Made by a program: the position numbers and the translations under genes. From assembly GCA_965644315.1 (NCBI GenBank), contig CBFFRQ010000048.1, forward strand, positions 1 to 64,000: a DNA stretch of 64,000 nt, written 5' to 3'. The notes under the pieces were generated by a model, which did no database searches, was not told the origin of the DNA, and saw only the letters and a list, made by a program, of their open reading frames with translations. The first letter of the stretch is position 1. Each line of letters starts with the position of its first letter. The stretch is from Caecitellus pseudoparvulus. Lineage: Eukaryota; Bigyra: Bicosoecida. This document shows, piece by piece, positions 49,597 through 59,629 of this stretch.

Positions 49597-52500
49597 TCAA
49601 TCCTCGGCGAGGTTCGAGTGCTCCCGCATCATGGCTCGGCGGAGGTCAGCCATGTCAGAGCCAGCCTCCTCGCGCAAGGCTTCCAGGTGGGAGTCTGTGT
49701 CCCCCACCATGCCCGCCGCGATGCGCATGGGCAGGACGCTGGGTGTCGTCACGGATCGCCGGATGTGGCTGACACTACCAGCCCCGTCCTCCGTGAGCAG
49801 GCCAGTGTCCCCCGTGCCGCTGCGAGCACGGACGACGAGGTCGCCCAGGGCTGTGCCGCCACTCTGCGGCTGGACCCATGGCGACGCCGGCACGCCTTCT
49901 TTGTCCTCCCCTGGCCCGCCCTTTCCCGAGTGCAGGGAGCTGTGGCGGACAATCTCGTCCAGCATTGCTGCGTCCGCCAAGTCACGCGTCTCGGTGTGCT
50001 CCACGTACGCCCGTACCTCCTCCTCGAACATGCGCTCGTAGACGTGGATGGGGTGCGTCTTGCGTGTCACGCGCCAGCCAGTGGGGAAGTCAGGCAGGTG
50101 CTCCCGGGCAGTGCGGAAGACGACCACCTCCCACGCGTGCTGCGTGCCCTCCTCCTCCTCCCGCGTCAGCGTCTGCTGCATGACCGTGAAGTCGTCCAGC
50201 AAGAACGCCGTGACGATGTTCAGGACGACAATGACCATGCAGAAGAACCAGGAGTAGAAGTACGCCATGGCCCACAGGGACGTCGCATAGGCATACCCCA
50301 TCATGATGATGGCCCAGTTGTTCACCACCATCAACTCGAACAGCGTGACCATGGACCGCCCGAGGGTGTTGAAGTTGTTGTGCCAGTAGCTTGACTCGTA
50401 GTACGCCGTGTGCTCCAGGCGCTCGTCGAGGTCGTAGAAGAAGCCCTCGTGAGGATCGGGGCTGGCACGGCGGTTGTACGTGATGGTGCCCGCGAACAGC
50501 TCCATGCCTGCCATGGCCCACACGTAGTACACCAGCAGCATGCTGACGACGTACCGCAAGAACATGGGCACGATGGTCCAGAATGTCCTCACAATGACGC
50601 CGAAGCCCCGAAGGGCTCGCAGTGCCCGCAGCACTCGAATGATGCGCAGGAATGCCAGCTTCTCCAACACGACGATGCGAGCGCCGCTGTGGCGAGAGTA
50701 ATTCAACGCAACCTGCGCGCCCGCCGCCAGGGGAATGACGAACGAATCCAAGATGTTAAAGCCATCTCGAAAGAAGTCATACACGCCGAGGGCCAGCAAC
50801 TTCAGCACCATCTCCGCCACGAAAATCCACAGCAGCGCCCGCAGGGAGTACTGCAGCGGTGGGATGGCGGAGGGAGCGATGCCGTCCGCATACCGCGCCA
50901 CGATCAGCAAGGCGTTCAAGTACACCAGCAAGTCGGCAGTTAGGACAAAGAAGCGGTGGGTGACGACGAAACGCAGGGCTGCCTGCGCCCGCAGCAGCCA
51001 GTGCGCGCCGGGTGGCACGTGTCCAGGCTCCCGCACCCGTTTGAACTTCACCTCCACGTACGCGGGCAAGTGCCGGAACTGGGCCTGGGACACGGTGCTC
51101 CCGCCACCGTTCAAACTCTCAAACAACACCCGCCGCTGCAGGTGGTCTAAATCTGGCCGCAGCGCCTCCAGCAGCGTGCTGAACAAGCCAAAGTGCATCT
51201 CCGGCCGCGGCGACTGCAGGGGCGGCGCTTGGTACCCAAGGTCCACGCCAGTGCCCGCCTTCCCACCCAACGAGCCTGCCTCACTGCCCCCCTCTGCGTC
51301 CTCTGGGTGCACCTTGTCAGGCGAGTTGATGGAGCCGGTAGCGGGCTGGGACAGACCCTGCCGCTCAGCACTGTCCGCCGAGCTGCCCATTTCCACCGCT
51401 ACGCCATCAGCGCCCAAGCTACCCGGCATGCCTGGCCCAGCAATGTCCCTTGTAATGGGTGCCTGAGCTGACAAGCCTTGGCCCATGGGCGCACTGCGGG
51501 AGCGCTGCAGGGACACGGGGCGGGGTGCGGACGTGTGCACCGGGCTGGCAGTGCGGGGCGGAGGGGCAGGGGGGGCCGCCCCCATGCGTTCCACCAGCAG
51601 GGTGTAGGCAAGGTCCAAGGCTTCGATGCGGTGGGTGACGGTGGTGAGGACCTTGGACTTGGTCTTCTCCTGGAAGGTCGCGTAGGACACGGCGAGGATG
51701 AGGTTGAAGATGAAGTAGAGGCCCACCATGAGGAAGGCGACGAAGAACAGCGCCGCGTACGGCGTGCAGTCGTACGCGGGCATCATGATGTCCGGGTAAT
51801 TGGCCGTTGTGAGCAGGACGAAGAGCTGGTTCATGCTGCCGCCCAGCGTACCAAAATAGTCCGTGCAGAACTTGTCAAAGGGCGAGCACAGCATGTTCAC
51901 CTTGCCGTTGCTGGCCCAGCCTGAGCCGCCGTCGGTGTTCACCTTGCAGGACGTCGCGGACTGCCCCGCGAACATGATATGCCCGAACACGCCGAAGAAC
52001 ACGATGAAGAACGCCAGCAGCACCGTGACGTACGCGACGCGAGGCACAGTGGCCACCATGTTGGTCAGGATCTTGCTGACATTGCGCAGGTGCGTGCCCA
52101 GCATGACTGGTCTGAAGAGGCGGTGCATGCGGGGGATGCTGGGCACGAGGGCGTGCAGCAGCACGTTGAGCGCCGCAAAAACGACGAAGGTGCAGCGCAG
52201 CGCCGTCGGCCGGTGTGACCAGAAGAACTTGTGGCCCCGGTACCGGTACCGCAGCGCCAGGTCGATGGCAAAGAGCAGGAGCAGCACGCCCTCCATGCTC
52301 TGTGTCAGCTGCTCTGGCAGCTGGGCCTCGTTCAGGGCGGGCTTGGCTGGCCGGAGGGTGGAGGGGATTTCCACGAAGCCGAGGCACAGCAAGGCCAGCG
52401 CCAGGACGGAGAAAATGAAGCTGTACACTCGCTGCCTCAATAGCCGACCGATGAAGAGCGCGGTGCGATCCCATCTGTGGTGTGAGTTGCGCCCATGCAG

Positions 52501-52662
52501 CGCATCTGTGGAGGTGGGCAGCGAGGCAGGCGTTCAGGAGCGGCACCTTCGTGCTCCTGCACTGCACTTCGCACCGTCAATCAAAGAGGCTGCTTTGCGC
52601 AGCAGCCTGGCATTGCTGGAGCTCAAGCTCGCATGAGTGTGCAGCAGTGGGCGTGAAGACAT
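49597..52662 (-). CDS. two-pore (TPC-type) cation channel
   Basis: Exons complement(join(49597..52505,52575..52662)) give 998 aa. The 69-nt intron (GTGCGA) joins KAASLIDG-region codons to produce LIDDALHGRNSHHRWD, the conserved TPC N-terminal segment. Two six-helix domains follow. Pore I has FVLLTTANYPDIMMPAY (about 250-266). Domain II has an Arg-rich S4 (FLRIIRVLRALRALRGFGVI, about 640-660) and pore II VNNWAIIMMGYA (about 755). Each repeat ends in a long S6 (FIFNLILAVSYATF; MVIVVLNIVTAFLLDDF). Domain I S4 has few charges, as in TPCs. A Pro/Ser/Gly-rich linker of about 190 residues joins the halves, with no clear EF-hands. TPCs conduct Na+ or Ca2+ from endolysosomes or vacuoles, controlled by PI(3,5)P2, NAADP or voltage; which applies here is unknown. 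Confidence 0.9.
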
Positions 52663-53221
52663 GACTGAGGACGGGCTTGGGGGCACGCGGCCGCGGACGA
52701 GCCCAGGGCAGGGAATCTCAGCCCTGCCACTCAACAGCTGAGCTCTGGTTCGCTGGCCGATTTAGCGATGTCGGGACCGCTGCACTGGCCGCGGTGCTGG
52801 CCACCACAGACTACGGGCTGGCCCGCCGAACCCCGTTGAATTGATAGTGGCGTAGGCGGGCTGTTGTGCTCCGCCTGTGTGGTCGTGTGGAGGGATGTGG
52901 TCGGTGCTCGTGCATTGGGGTGCGAGAGCGGCAAATGCCGCAGACCACCCACTATCCACTCTCCGACCCACTACAGCCGCCTCAGCCTCGTGCCTCTCGC
53001 CGGGTAAGTTGCCACGATCCTCACGCTGGGTAGGAAGCACACATGCACCTTCCCCACCGCCCCCGCGCAGGCACTCATGTAAAGACACCCCTTCACGGCT
53101 GTCGTAGGTGCGTGGAGCGCGTGCCCTGAACAGGGCTCGGGGCGGCGTTTTGGGCCGGCGCGCCACCTCCCTTGCACCTTTCCGCACCACCACAGTCCCA
53201 GCCTCAACAAAACACTTCATC
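52663..53221. other. divergent intergenic region, TPC channel / kelch gene
   Basis: This probably holds both promoters. On the plus strand a GTAAGT near 53005 and an ACCACCACAG near 53193 could bound a 5' UTR intron of the kelch gene. The motif at 53178-53188 is listed separately. Otherwise nothing recognisable. Confidence 0.45.
53178..53188 (+). promoter_or_regulatory. CTTTCCGCACC motif upstream of the kelch gene
   Basis: The motif lies 34-44 nt upstream of the kelch-gene ATG. It shares the TTTCCGCAC core with the ISY1, RBBP5 and 60.9-kb gene copies. Confidence 0.4.
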
Positions 53222-54685
53222 ATGACTTCCACTGGCGATGTTGCCGTGGAGATGCCTTCAGCAGGCGCGGAAGACAGCCTGGTCGGTCGGGGTGGCTCGA
53301 ATTCCGCACCTGCCAAGAAGCAGTCTTTCTGCGGAGGGGCCCCTGTGTGGGCTGTCGTGACCACAGGCGTGCTGACTGTGATCACTGGGATCATGGTGGT
53401 TCTGTTCCTGGTTGAACTGAGCATGCGGGACCGCCTGATCCACGATGGTGCGTGTATGCGCCGACTTCACACAGCGACGGTTGCGCCTGGCACGCCGCTT
53501 CGTGCCCTCCCGCCACCCACAGACGTCATCCTCACCACCTCCCCTGACTCTCCCCGCGGGTACACGAATGCGGGGTTCCTCGCAGCCGGTTCTGGTGAGT
53601 GGGTGGCCAAGGCCCACCTGCCCTACGCCGTCTCTGATCTCGCTGTCGTGGAGTACAACGGTGTGGGCCTGCTCCTGGGCGGCCTCTCTGACAACGGCAC
53701 TGTCCTGGACACGGTGGCCCTGTACGATCCCACCTTCGAGACCATCAACACCACCTTCACCACCTTGCCCACGCCACGCTACCGCTTCGGCGCCGCCATC
53801 GCTGGCGACAAGCTCTTCGTGGTCGGTGGCTACGCGATGCCGGACGGCGACCCCCTTGCCACATGTGACGAGTTCACCTTCGCCACGCACTCCTGGGCGC
53901 CCTGCCCCAATATGAGCCTACCCCGTGGCGACATCGCCGCGGCAGCCGGCGTGGCGCCCTCAGGGGACCCCGCCGTGTACGTCTTCGGCGGGTACTCCAC
54001 CGGCTATGATGCCTCTGTGTCTGGCACCCTGGTGGAGGCCCTGCTGGTGGGCGGCAGCTCCTGGCGCACGCATGCAGCCATGCCCACTGCCCGTGGCGAC
54101 CTGGGCGCCATCACCCTTGTCTCTCACAACGAGATCTTCGTCGTGGGCGGGTGGTCCCCAGTGACAGAAAAGTTCACGGCAGCGGTGGAGGTGTACCTGC
54201 CTGCGGCAGACCGGTGGGTGGCGCTGCCCCCCATGCCCACCGCCCGAGGCGACAAGGCCCTGGCCATCCTGGGCCACCACTTGCTGGTGATCGGCGGCGA
54301 GGTGTGGTCTGGGAAGACGGGGCCCTGCCCGTGGGACCCCAGCCTCACCTGCGACGTGAACGAAGTGCCGCTGCACGCAGTGCATTCCATCACCGTGGAA
54401 GGCCACGGCGTGCACGGCGTGGAGGACGTGAAGGAGTTCAGCACTGCTCACTGGACCACCCACGCGCCCGTGCCCGACGCACGCTTCCGCTTCGCAGCTG
54501 CCACCCTGGGGGAGGCTGTCTTTACCTTCGGCGGCCATGCCCAAAAGACCGTGTCTCTGCCCACTGTCGACGCTTTCTATGATGTGGAGCACCCCGAGGT
54601 GTGGGTGCACGTCAAGGGGCCTGGCCACGACCACCATGACGATGAGGATGAGGATGAGGAGCACGACCACGATCGTGCCCGGTGA
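53222..54685 (+). CDS. type II membrane protein with extracytosolic kelch beta-propeller
   Basis: Without splicing the ORF gives 487 aa. A probable in-frame 75-nt intron (GTGCGT at 53448 to CCACAG at 53522) would give join(53222..53447,53523..54685), 462 aa. I prefer splicing because the donor is the local consensus and the segment (MRRLHTATVAPG) interrupts the stalk. Residues 1-40 are polar, then one membrane helix (PVWAVVTTGVLTVITGIMVVLFLVEL, split here as residues 41-66). At least five kelch repeats follow with GG then Y/W signatures (LLLGGLSDNG, LFVVGGYAMP, VYVFGGYSTGY, IFVVGGWSPV, VFTFGGHAQ), enough for one propeller. The C-terminus is His/Asp/Glu-rich (HDHHDDEDEDEEHDHD), a likely metal-binding tail. 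Kelch propellers bind proteins or glycans; the ligand is unknown. Confidence 0.8.
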   Translation: MTSTGDVAVEMPSAGAEDSLVGRGGSNSAPAKKQSFCGGAPVWAVVTTGVLTVITGIMVVLFLVELSMRDRLIHDGACMRRLHTATVAPGTPLRALPPPTDVILTTSPDSPRGYTNAGFLAAGSGEWVAKAHLPYAVSDLAVVEYNGVGLLLGGLSDNGTVLDTVALYDPTFETINTTFTTLPTPRYRFGAAIAGDKLFVVGGYAMPDGDPLATCDEFTFATHSWAPCPNMSLPRGDIAAAAGVAPSGDPAVYVFGGYSTGYDASVSGTLVEALLVGGSSWRTHAAMPTARGDLGAITLVSHNEIFVVGGWSPVTEKFTAAVEVYLPAADRWVALPPMPTARGDKALAILGHHLLVIGGEVWSGKTGPCPWDPSLTCDVNEVPLHAVHSITVEGHGVHGVEDVKEFSTAHWTTHAPVPDARFRFAAATLGEAVFTFGGHAQKTVSLPTVDAFYDVEHPEVWVHVKGPGHDHHDDEDEDEEHDHDRAR

Positions 54686-54743
54686 GCCCGCCCACCAGGC
54701 GTAGCCGCCCCGTGACACAGCGCCAATGCATGATTGGCCCACC

Positions 54744-57010
54744 CTAGCCATTTCCAAAGTACCCAGCCGACGCGTCGTACAGGGAGGCGTTGCCGGCGGG
54801 GGCACGGCCCACGACATTCAGCTGCAGCAGGCCCTCTTGGATCAGCGCTTTGTGCCACTGGCGGGTGACTCGCTCCGGGTCGCCATGGCAGGCCTGCAGG
54901 ATGGCAGCGGCAGACATGCCACGGCCTGCACATGCGCGCCCTCCTGTCTCACTGGATGTCGTCGCTGGCTCAGGTGCGGCGGCTCTGGCACGCACTGCAG
55001 GAGCGACGAGCGGCCGCGGCGGCAGGGCGGGGTTGCCGTACAGGGCAGGCTGCTGCGCCCAGGGGAGACAGGGGGGCACCAACCCGCCCACGACGTCAAT
55101 GTCGCCTTCTTCGTCGCCCCCGTCCAGGCCTGAGGTCGGGCGAGACTGCTCAGAACCCTGTGTTGCTACGGGGAGGGGAGGTGCCAGGCTGGATGGCGGG
55201 GGCGGTGTCTGCAGGGCCGCCGGCAGCAGGCCACCCTGCACCCGCTGGCTCAAGCTCCCCGCCACGTCGAACACCCGGCCCGCTTGAGCTACGAGGCTGG
55301 CTGCAGCAGCGGCTGAGGCGGGGTGGGCGGGTGGCAGCGGCTTGCCCTGTGCCAGGAGAGCTGCCCCTGCCTCATCCAGCGCGTCGAACTCCTCCTCCCG
55401 CTCAATGTACTCGACATTCAGCCCCAGCTCTGGGAAGTAAGGCGAGAACGCCAGCCAGTCGGCATCAGCCCCCCACGCCCACAGCGCAATGCTACCGTCG
55501 TGCCCGCACGTCACCAGCATGGGGATGATGGGGTGCCAGGCCAAGGCGGAGACACCGGGTCCATCTGGAATGTGCGTCATGCTGGACCTGGGGCACTCGG
55601 CACCCGTTCCCAGGTGCACTTCCGAGCAGTCAAAGATCAGGAAGGCGTGCCCTTGCCGCCCTACGCCGGAGGCCACCGCGACGACCCCCGCCTCAAAGTG
55701 CGCCTGCACGCCGGCAGGCCGCGGCTGCAGACTGAAGGACTTGAGTGTGACGCTGCGGGCCAGGGCTGGCAGGCAGCCCAGGTACGCCAGACTCTCTGCG
55801 TCCAGGAAATCCACAGAGCCCTCGCCGCTGTGTGCCAGCAGCATCTTGCCCTGCGGACCAGCCTGCAATGTAAAAATGGCGGCTTTGGACGCCATGCGCG
55901 TGGAAGCGGCGAGCCGGACACCCAGGCCACCTGCACTGTGCGGTAGCTGGTCAGGCGCTTGTGCAGCCTCGGAAGAGGGCGACTCCACCTCCACCCGGTG
56001 GATGTACCCGCTGCTTGTGCCCACGAAGAGAGGCGCACGGCCCCCGGGTGCCGCCCTACCCCACGTCATGCAGCAGACGATGTGGGAATCCGCCGATACC
56101 CCCTGGCGCAAGGATGCGGCGCTGGGCGTGGACCGCAAGAGGGGCCCAATGTACTGCATCTGCTCTGCGAACGGGGCCAGCGCCGCGCCCTCCCCCTTGG
56201 ACCACTCCGAGGCTGCGGCGGCGCTGGCGGCGAGATCCCCACTCTTCGTCGCCCCAGCCCGCCTGCTGGAGGCCTGCTTGCCGAACAACCCTGGCACGGC
56301 GTCGGTAAGCGCTTTCGGCACGCGACCTGCTGCGACGGGCAGCGGTACAGTCGTCATTGGAAGGGGCTGCCCGGCGCGCTGTGGGTGGGGCAGGTGGACC
56401 AGAGTGGGTGCTGCACCCTGAAGCAGCAGGGAAATGAGGCTGCCGCCGCCGGCTGGGTGAAAGGCTGCGTCCATGACGACGCCGGCAGGTGCGACGGTGT
56501 GGGCGAGGCGAGGCAGCTGCCCCGCAGCGAGGTGCCACACCTTCACCTCCCACTCCAGGGCGCAGACAGTGAGAAAGAAAGGCGCATCGGCAGCCCACCG
56601 GATGGCCTGGACGGGCCTGCCGTGTGCGGCCAGTTCCTGCAGCAGCCGCTGCTCCATGGGAGACCACAGCTGGACCGCTCCGTCCGACAGTCCGATCGCC
56701 ATGACGCCTCCCTGCGAGAAAGGCGCTCCCCATGCGTGGAGTGCTAGGCACACATGCAGCTTCAGGGCAGTGTACGCACACATGGAGAGAAGGCGCAGTG
56801 AGTAGGGTGGCGGGGTGTCCCGAGGCGGCCACCGCGTGTGCCGACGTGCAAGTCATGAAACTTGGTGGCTTGATTGACGCCCACGACTGGACGACCAGTC
56901 GTCACATCAGACCTGCCCACACTCCTACCTGTGGTAAATGGTGTGGAAAACGGTGCTCGGCAGGCTCTGGCATCCTCGCGCCCACTGCAAGACGCACCAA
57001 ACCTGCCCAT
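54744..57010 (-). CDS. RBBP5: RBBP5/Swd1 homologue, WD40 subunit of SET1/COMPASS
   Basis: Exons complement(join(54744..56711,56780..56928,56998..57010)) give 709 aa. Exon 1 encodes only MGRF and one base of the next codon. Donors are GTGCGT and GTGCGT, introns 69 and 68 nt, with consistent phases. The second junction rebuilds THCAFSPCGGVMAIGLSDG, a complete WD40 strand pair. RBBP5 is a core subunit of the histone H3-Lys4 methyltransferase complex. A seven-bladed WD40 domain (about residues 40-500) ends in the diagnostic WLAFSPYFPELGLNVEY, then EREEEFD, the activation segment that contacts the SET domain and ASH2L in animals. GDEEGDIDVVGG follows, like the ASH2L-binding DEEVDV hinge. The blades themselves are divergent. 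The tail has an extra helix (ILQACHGDPERVTRQW) unlike animal RBBP5. Confidence 0.8.
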
Positions 57011-57017
57011 GTCGCAC

Positions 57018-57030
57018 TGTGCGGAAATTC
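57018..57030 (-). promoter_or_regulatory. GAATTTCCGCACA motif upstream of RBBP5
   Basis: The motif ends 8 nt upstream of the RBBP5 ATG on the minus strand, matching its placement at TMX2 and the SET gene. Confidence 0.4.
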
Positions 57031-57140
57031 AAACCTGAGCTGCCTGCCTCGCTCGGCAGGGGGCCGCAGCGGGGCGGGAACCGGCCACTGCGTGGTCTGA
57101 AGGGTGGGACTTACATGTATTTTGCTTCCAGGTGCCCCCT

Positions 57141-59082
57141 CTACCCTGCACGGATCGCGTTTTGCCTCGCTGCCTGGAGTGCAGCCCTGGCTTGCTTTGC
57201 TCCCTGCGCCGGCACAGCGATCGTGTGACCTGGCCACGACTGGCGCTGGCCCCACGCCGCTGCCAGCTCCTGGCGCGCACTCCACTGCGAGCTGTCATCA
57301 CGGGCAGTCCAGCCACCCTGCAGCCGCAGCGCGTCCGAGGCAGCTTCCATCAACTGCGCAAATGCTGCCGCGTACGGGGGGGCGTCCCACAGCGTGCTGC
57401 TCGCACGCGCAGCACGCGCCTTCCCTCGCAGAGCTGCGAGAGCTGTCGGCCTCGCTGCCAGAGTCGACGCTGCATGTGCATAGCCCCTCAGCGAGCGCTG
57501 GGGCGGCGGACATGCGCCTGTGGCAACGCACAGGGCAGCCGCCGACCTGGCGTGCGGCAGGTCACCCCACACTGACAGCACGGGCACGCCTGCCCACAGG
57601 GCGTCCAGGGCAGACGCGTGACCGCTTTTTAACGGCGTGTCCAGCACCAGGTCAAGCCTGCTCTTTCCCCGGACATGGTCGGCTGGGTGCTGCCGCTGCA
57701 TGAACGCCACTCGGCGTGGGTGCACGCCGTGAGCTGCGACCATGCGACGCAGACGGGAAGGCAAGGCCCGCCCTGAGGCAGTGTTCAGGAGCAGGGAGAG
57801 TGCTGCACAGGGGGAAGCGGACAGTGTGTGCATCCAGACGCTGAAAATCCCAGGGTCGATCTTCTGCTGCCCGCTCAGCACGCCCAGAGTGAGAGGCGCG
57901 GAGCAGCCCGGCAGCGAATGTCGACGGGGGGGTGCCCTGGGCAGCAGCGGCACGTGGGCATGCAGCCGGGCATGGGAAGTGGGAAGGTACGGCTGGGCTA
58001 GCCATAGGCTGGCCTCTGTCATGCTGCCCAGTGCCTCGGCAGGCAGTGTGTCTGCGTCGAAAACCTGTCCTCCCACCCACGGCACGGCAGATGTGGCCGG
58101 GTAGCCCAGGAACCCCACCTGCAGCGGAGCAAGCCGGGGACACAGCACTCGCAGCCCACTGGCACCGCCCGTGTGCCCCCCCAGGTCCAGGGCCACATGG
58201 GGCCTCGCCGCACGCAGAGCCGCCGTCACTTCCTGGGGTTGGCGTCCGGCGGTGCTGGACACGACACAGCCCGCCGCAGCCAGCACTTGCAGGGCCCCTC
58301 GCACGGGCGCCACAGTGCTGACAATGAGCACGTGGACAGAAGAAGCGGCGCAGAGGGAGCTGAGCATGGCAACGCTGAGTTCTGGCACGGGGTGCTGCCC
58401 CCAATCCCCCCCCACGAACACGAGAGTCAGCCGCGCACCGCGTCCAGGCGGTTGCAGCGCAGCTCTTGGACAGCCCGGTGGAGGCATCACGCGCTGCGCC
58501 GCCTGCAGCGACGCTGGCACGACAGCTGACACTGGCAGGTCGAGCACCTCTGTCGCTGACACGGTGTACCGCTGAGGGCCCGGGGCTCGAAGCAGGCTGG
58601 CCACCAGCGCCCGCGTGCTTGCCAGCGCCTGCCACTTCCCCGTCCACAGCTGCACGGAGAGCAGGTTGCCCGCGAAGGCAGCGCCCCGCAGTCCAAAGAC
58701 GGCGTAGTGCAGAGCCTCCAGGGCCCCTTCCATGTCCTTGCTCTGCTTCAGCGCGGCGGCAAGGTTCGCCCACTCTGAGGCCCGGTGCGGCTGGTAGGCA
58801 AGGGAGACCTTGAAGTGCTCGGCAGCCGCCACGGGGTCGCCTGCGCGGTACCTAGCGTGCCCGAGGATGTGGTGAGCCACAAGGGGCACACGGCTGCCTG
58901 GTGTCAGCTCCACGGGGTGCAGCCCGGCATCAAGGGCTGCCAGCACTGCAGCCTCTGCGCCGAAGTGGTCGCCCGAAGCGAGCTGTTGCAGGGCAACGTG
59001 CAAGGGGCCAGGGGAGCCGGCCACGTGGTAGGAGGACAGTTGGAGCACCCAAGCGCACAGCACAGGCAACAGCCATGCCTGC
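57141..59082 (-). CDS. O-GlcNAc/O-fucosyl-transferase-like protein (GT41, OGT/SPINDLY family)
   Basis: The frame is open from 59378 to the stop at 57141. The part from about 59082 down is clearly this protein, roughly 640 residues, but no in-frame ATG marks its start. A hydrophobic stretch (AWLLPVLCAWVLQLSS) comes first, then a few TPR-like helices (HHILGHARYRAGDPVAAAEHFKVSL, SEWANLAAALKQSKDMEGAL). The GT41 catalytic region follows: LTLVFVGGDWGQHPV, ALDLGGHTGGASGLRV, LQVGFLGYPATSA and LDTPLKSGHASALDALWAGV, the last a UDP/GDP-sugar-binding signature. Animal OGT adds GlcNAc, plant SPY adds fucose; donor specificity is not readable here. With few TPRs and a hydrophobic N-terminus it may act in or at the secretory pathway. 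The 5' end is discussed with the 59083-59478 gene. Confidence 0.8.
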
Positions 59083-59478
59083 TTACTGGAACTTCTTCCG
59101 CATCTGCGCCGCGAAGGTGCCGTGTGCGAGCACTGGCTTGAGTCCTCAACGCAGGCATGCAGCCTCACCTCTGCAACATCGTCAGCGACAAACGTGACGT
59201 ACACAATGAGCATAGCCCCTATGAAGACAGCTGACGCTGTGATGGTCAGCGCTATCTGGCCCAGGTCTTCACAGCTGGACTCAAACTTGACTGCGCAGGC
59301 GCGGAGTTTCGCCGTGTGAAACGCAGCCTGGCTCCAGCCGCCCGGCGCGCGTGAAGCCCTGCCTGGAACAGCACGCACATGCGCCGAATGGGGTGGCCAG
59401 AAAGGCGTAGCTGTCTTGGCAGTAGAAGTACGGGACGAAGAGAGAGTGCAGTCTGTGCGCGGCTGGCAACGCCGCCAT
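59083..59478 (-). CDS. small single-span membrane protein (80 aa), possibly the 5' exons of the GT41 gene
   Basis: Exons complement(join(59083..59103,59169..59290,59379..59478)) give 80 aa starting MAALPAAHRLHSLFVPYFYC. Donors are GTGCGT (phase 1) and GTGAGG (phase 0). One membrane helix lies at residues 46-68 (IALTITASAVFIGAMLIVYVTFV), and the protein ends DVAEMRKKFQ then TAA. If the last intron instead uses the acceptor at GTAAGCAG (exon from 59077), exon 2 joins in frame to AWLLPVLCAW of the downstream glycosyltransferase. The two acceptors are 26 nt apart. So this is either an independent small gene packed against the next one, or the 5' part of it. No family recognised. Confidence 0.5.
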
Positions 59479-59629
59479 GCCGTGCGGCTGGCGCTCAGAT
59501 GAATTCAACCACCCTCCAAGACAAGCAGGGGGCCTGCCTCTTGACAGGAAAAGGCGTGGGAGGCGCCCAGACGAGCATGCGTGGATCATGAAAAATGCAG
59601 GGTCGCTGCGGACTGCCGGGCCACAGCTG

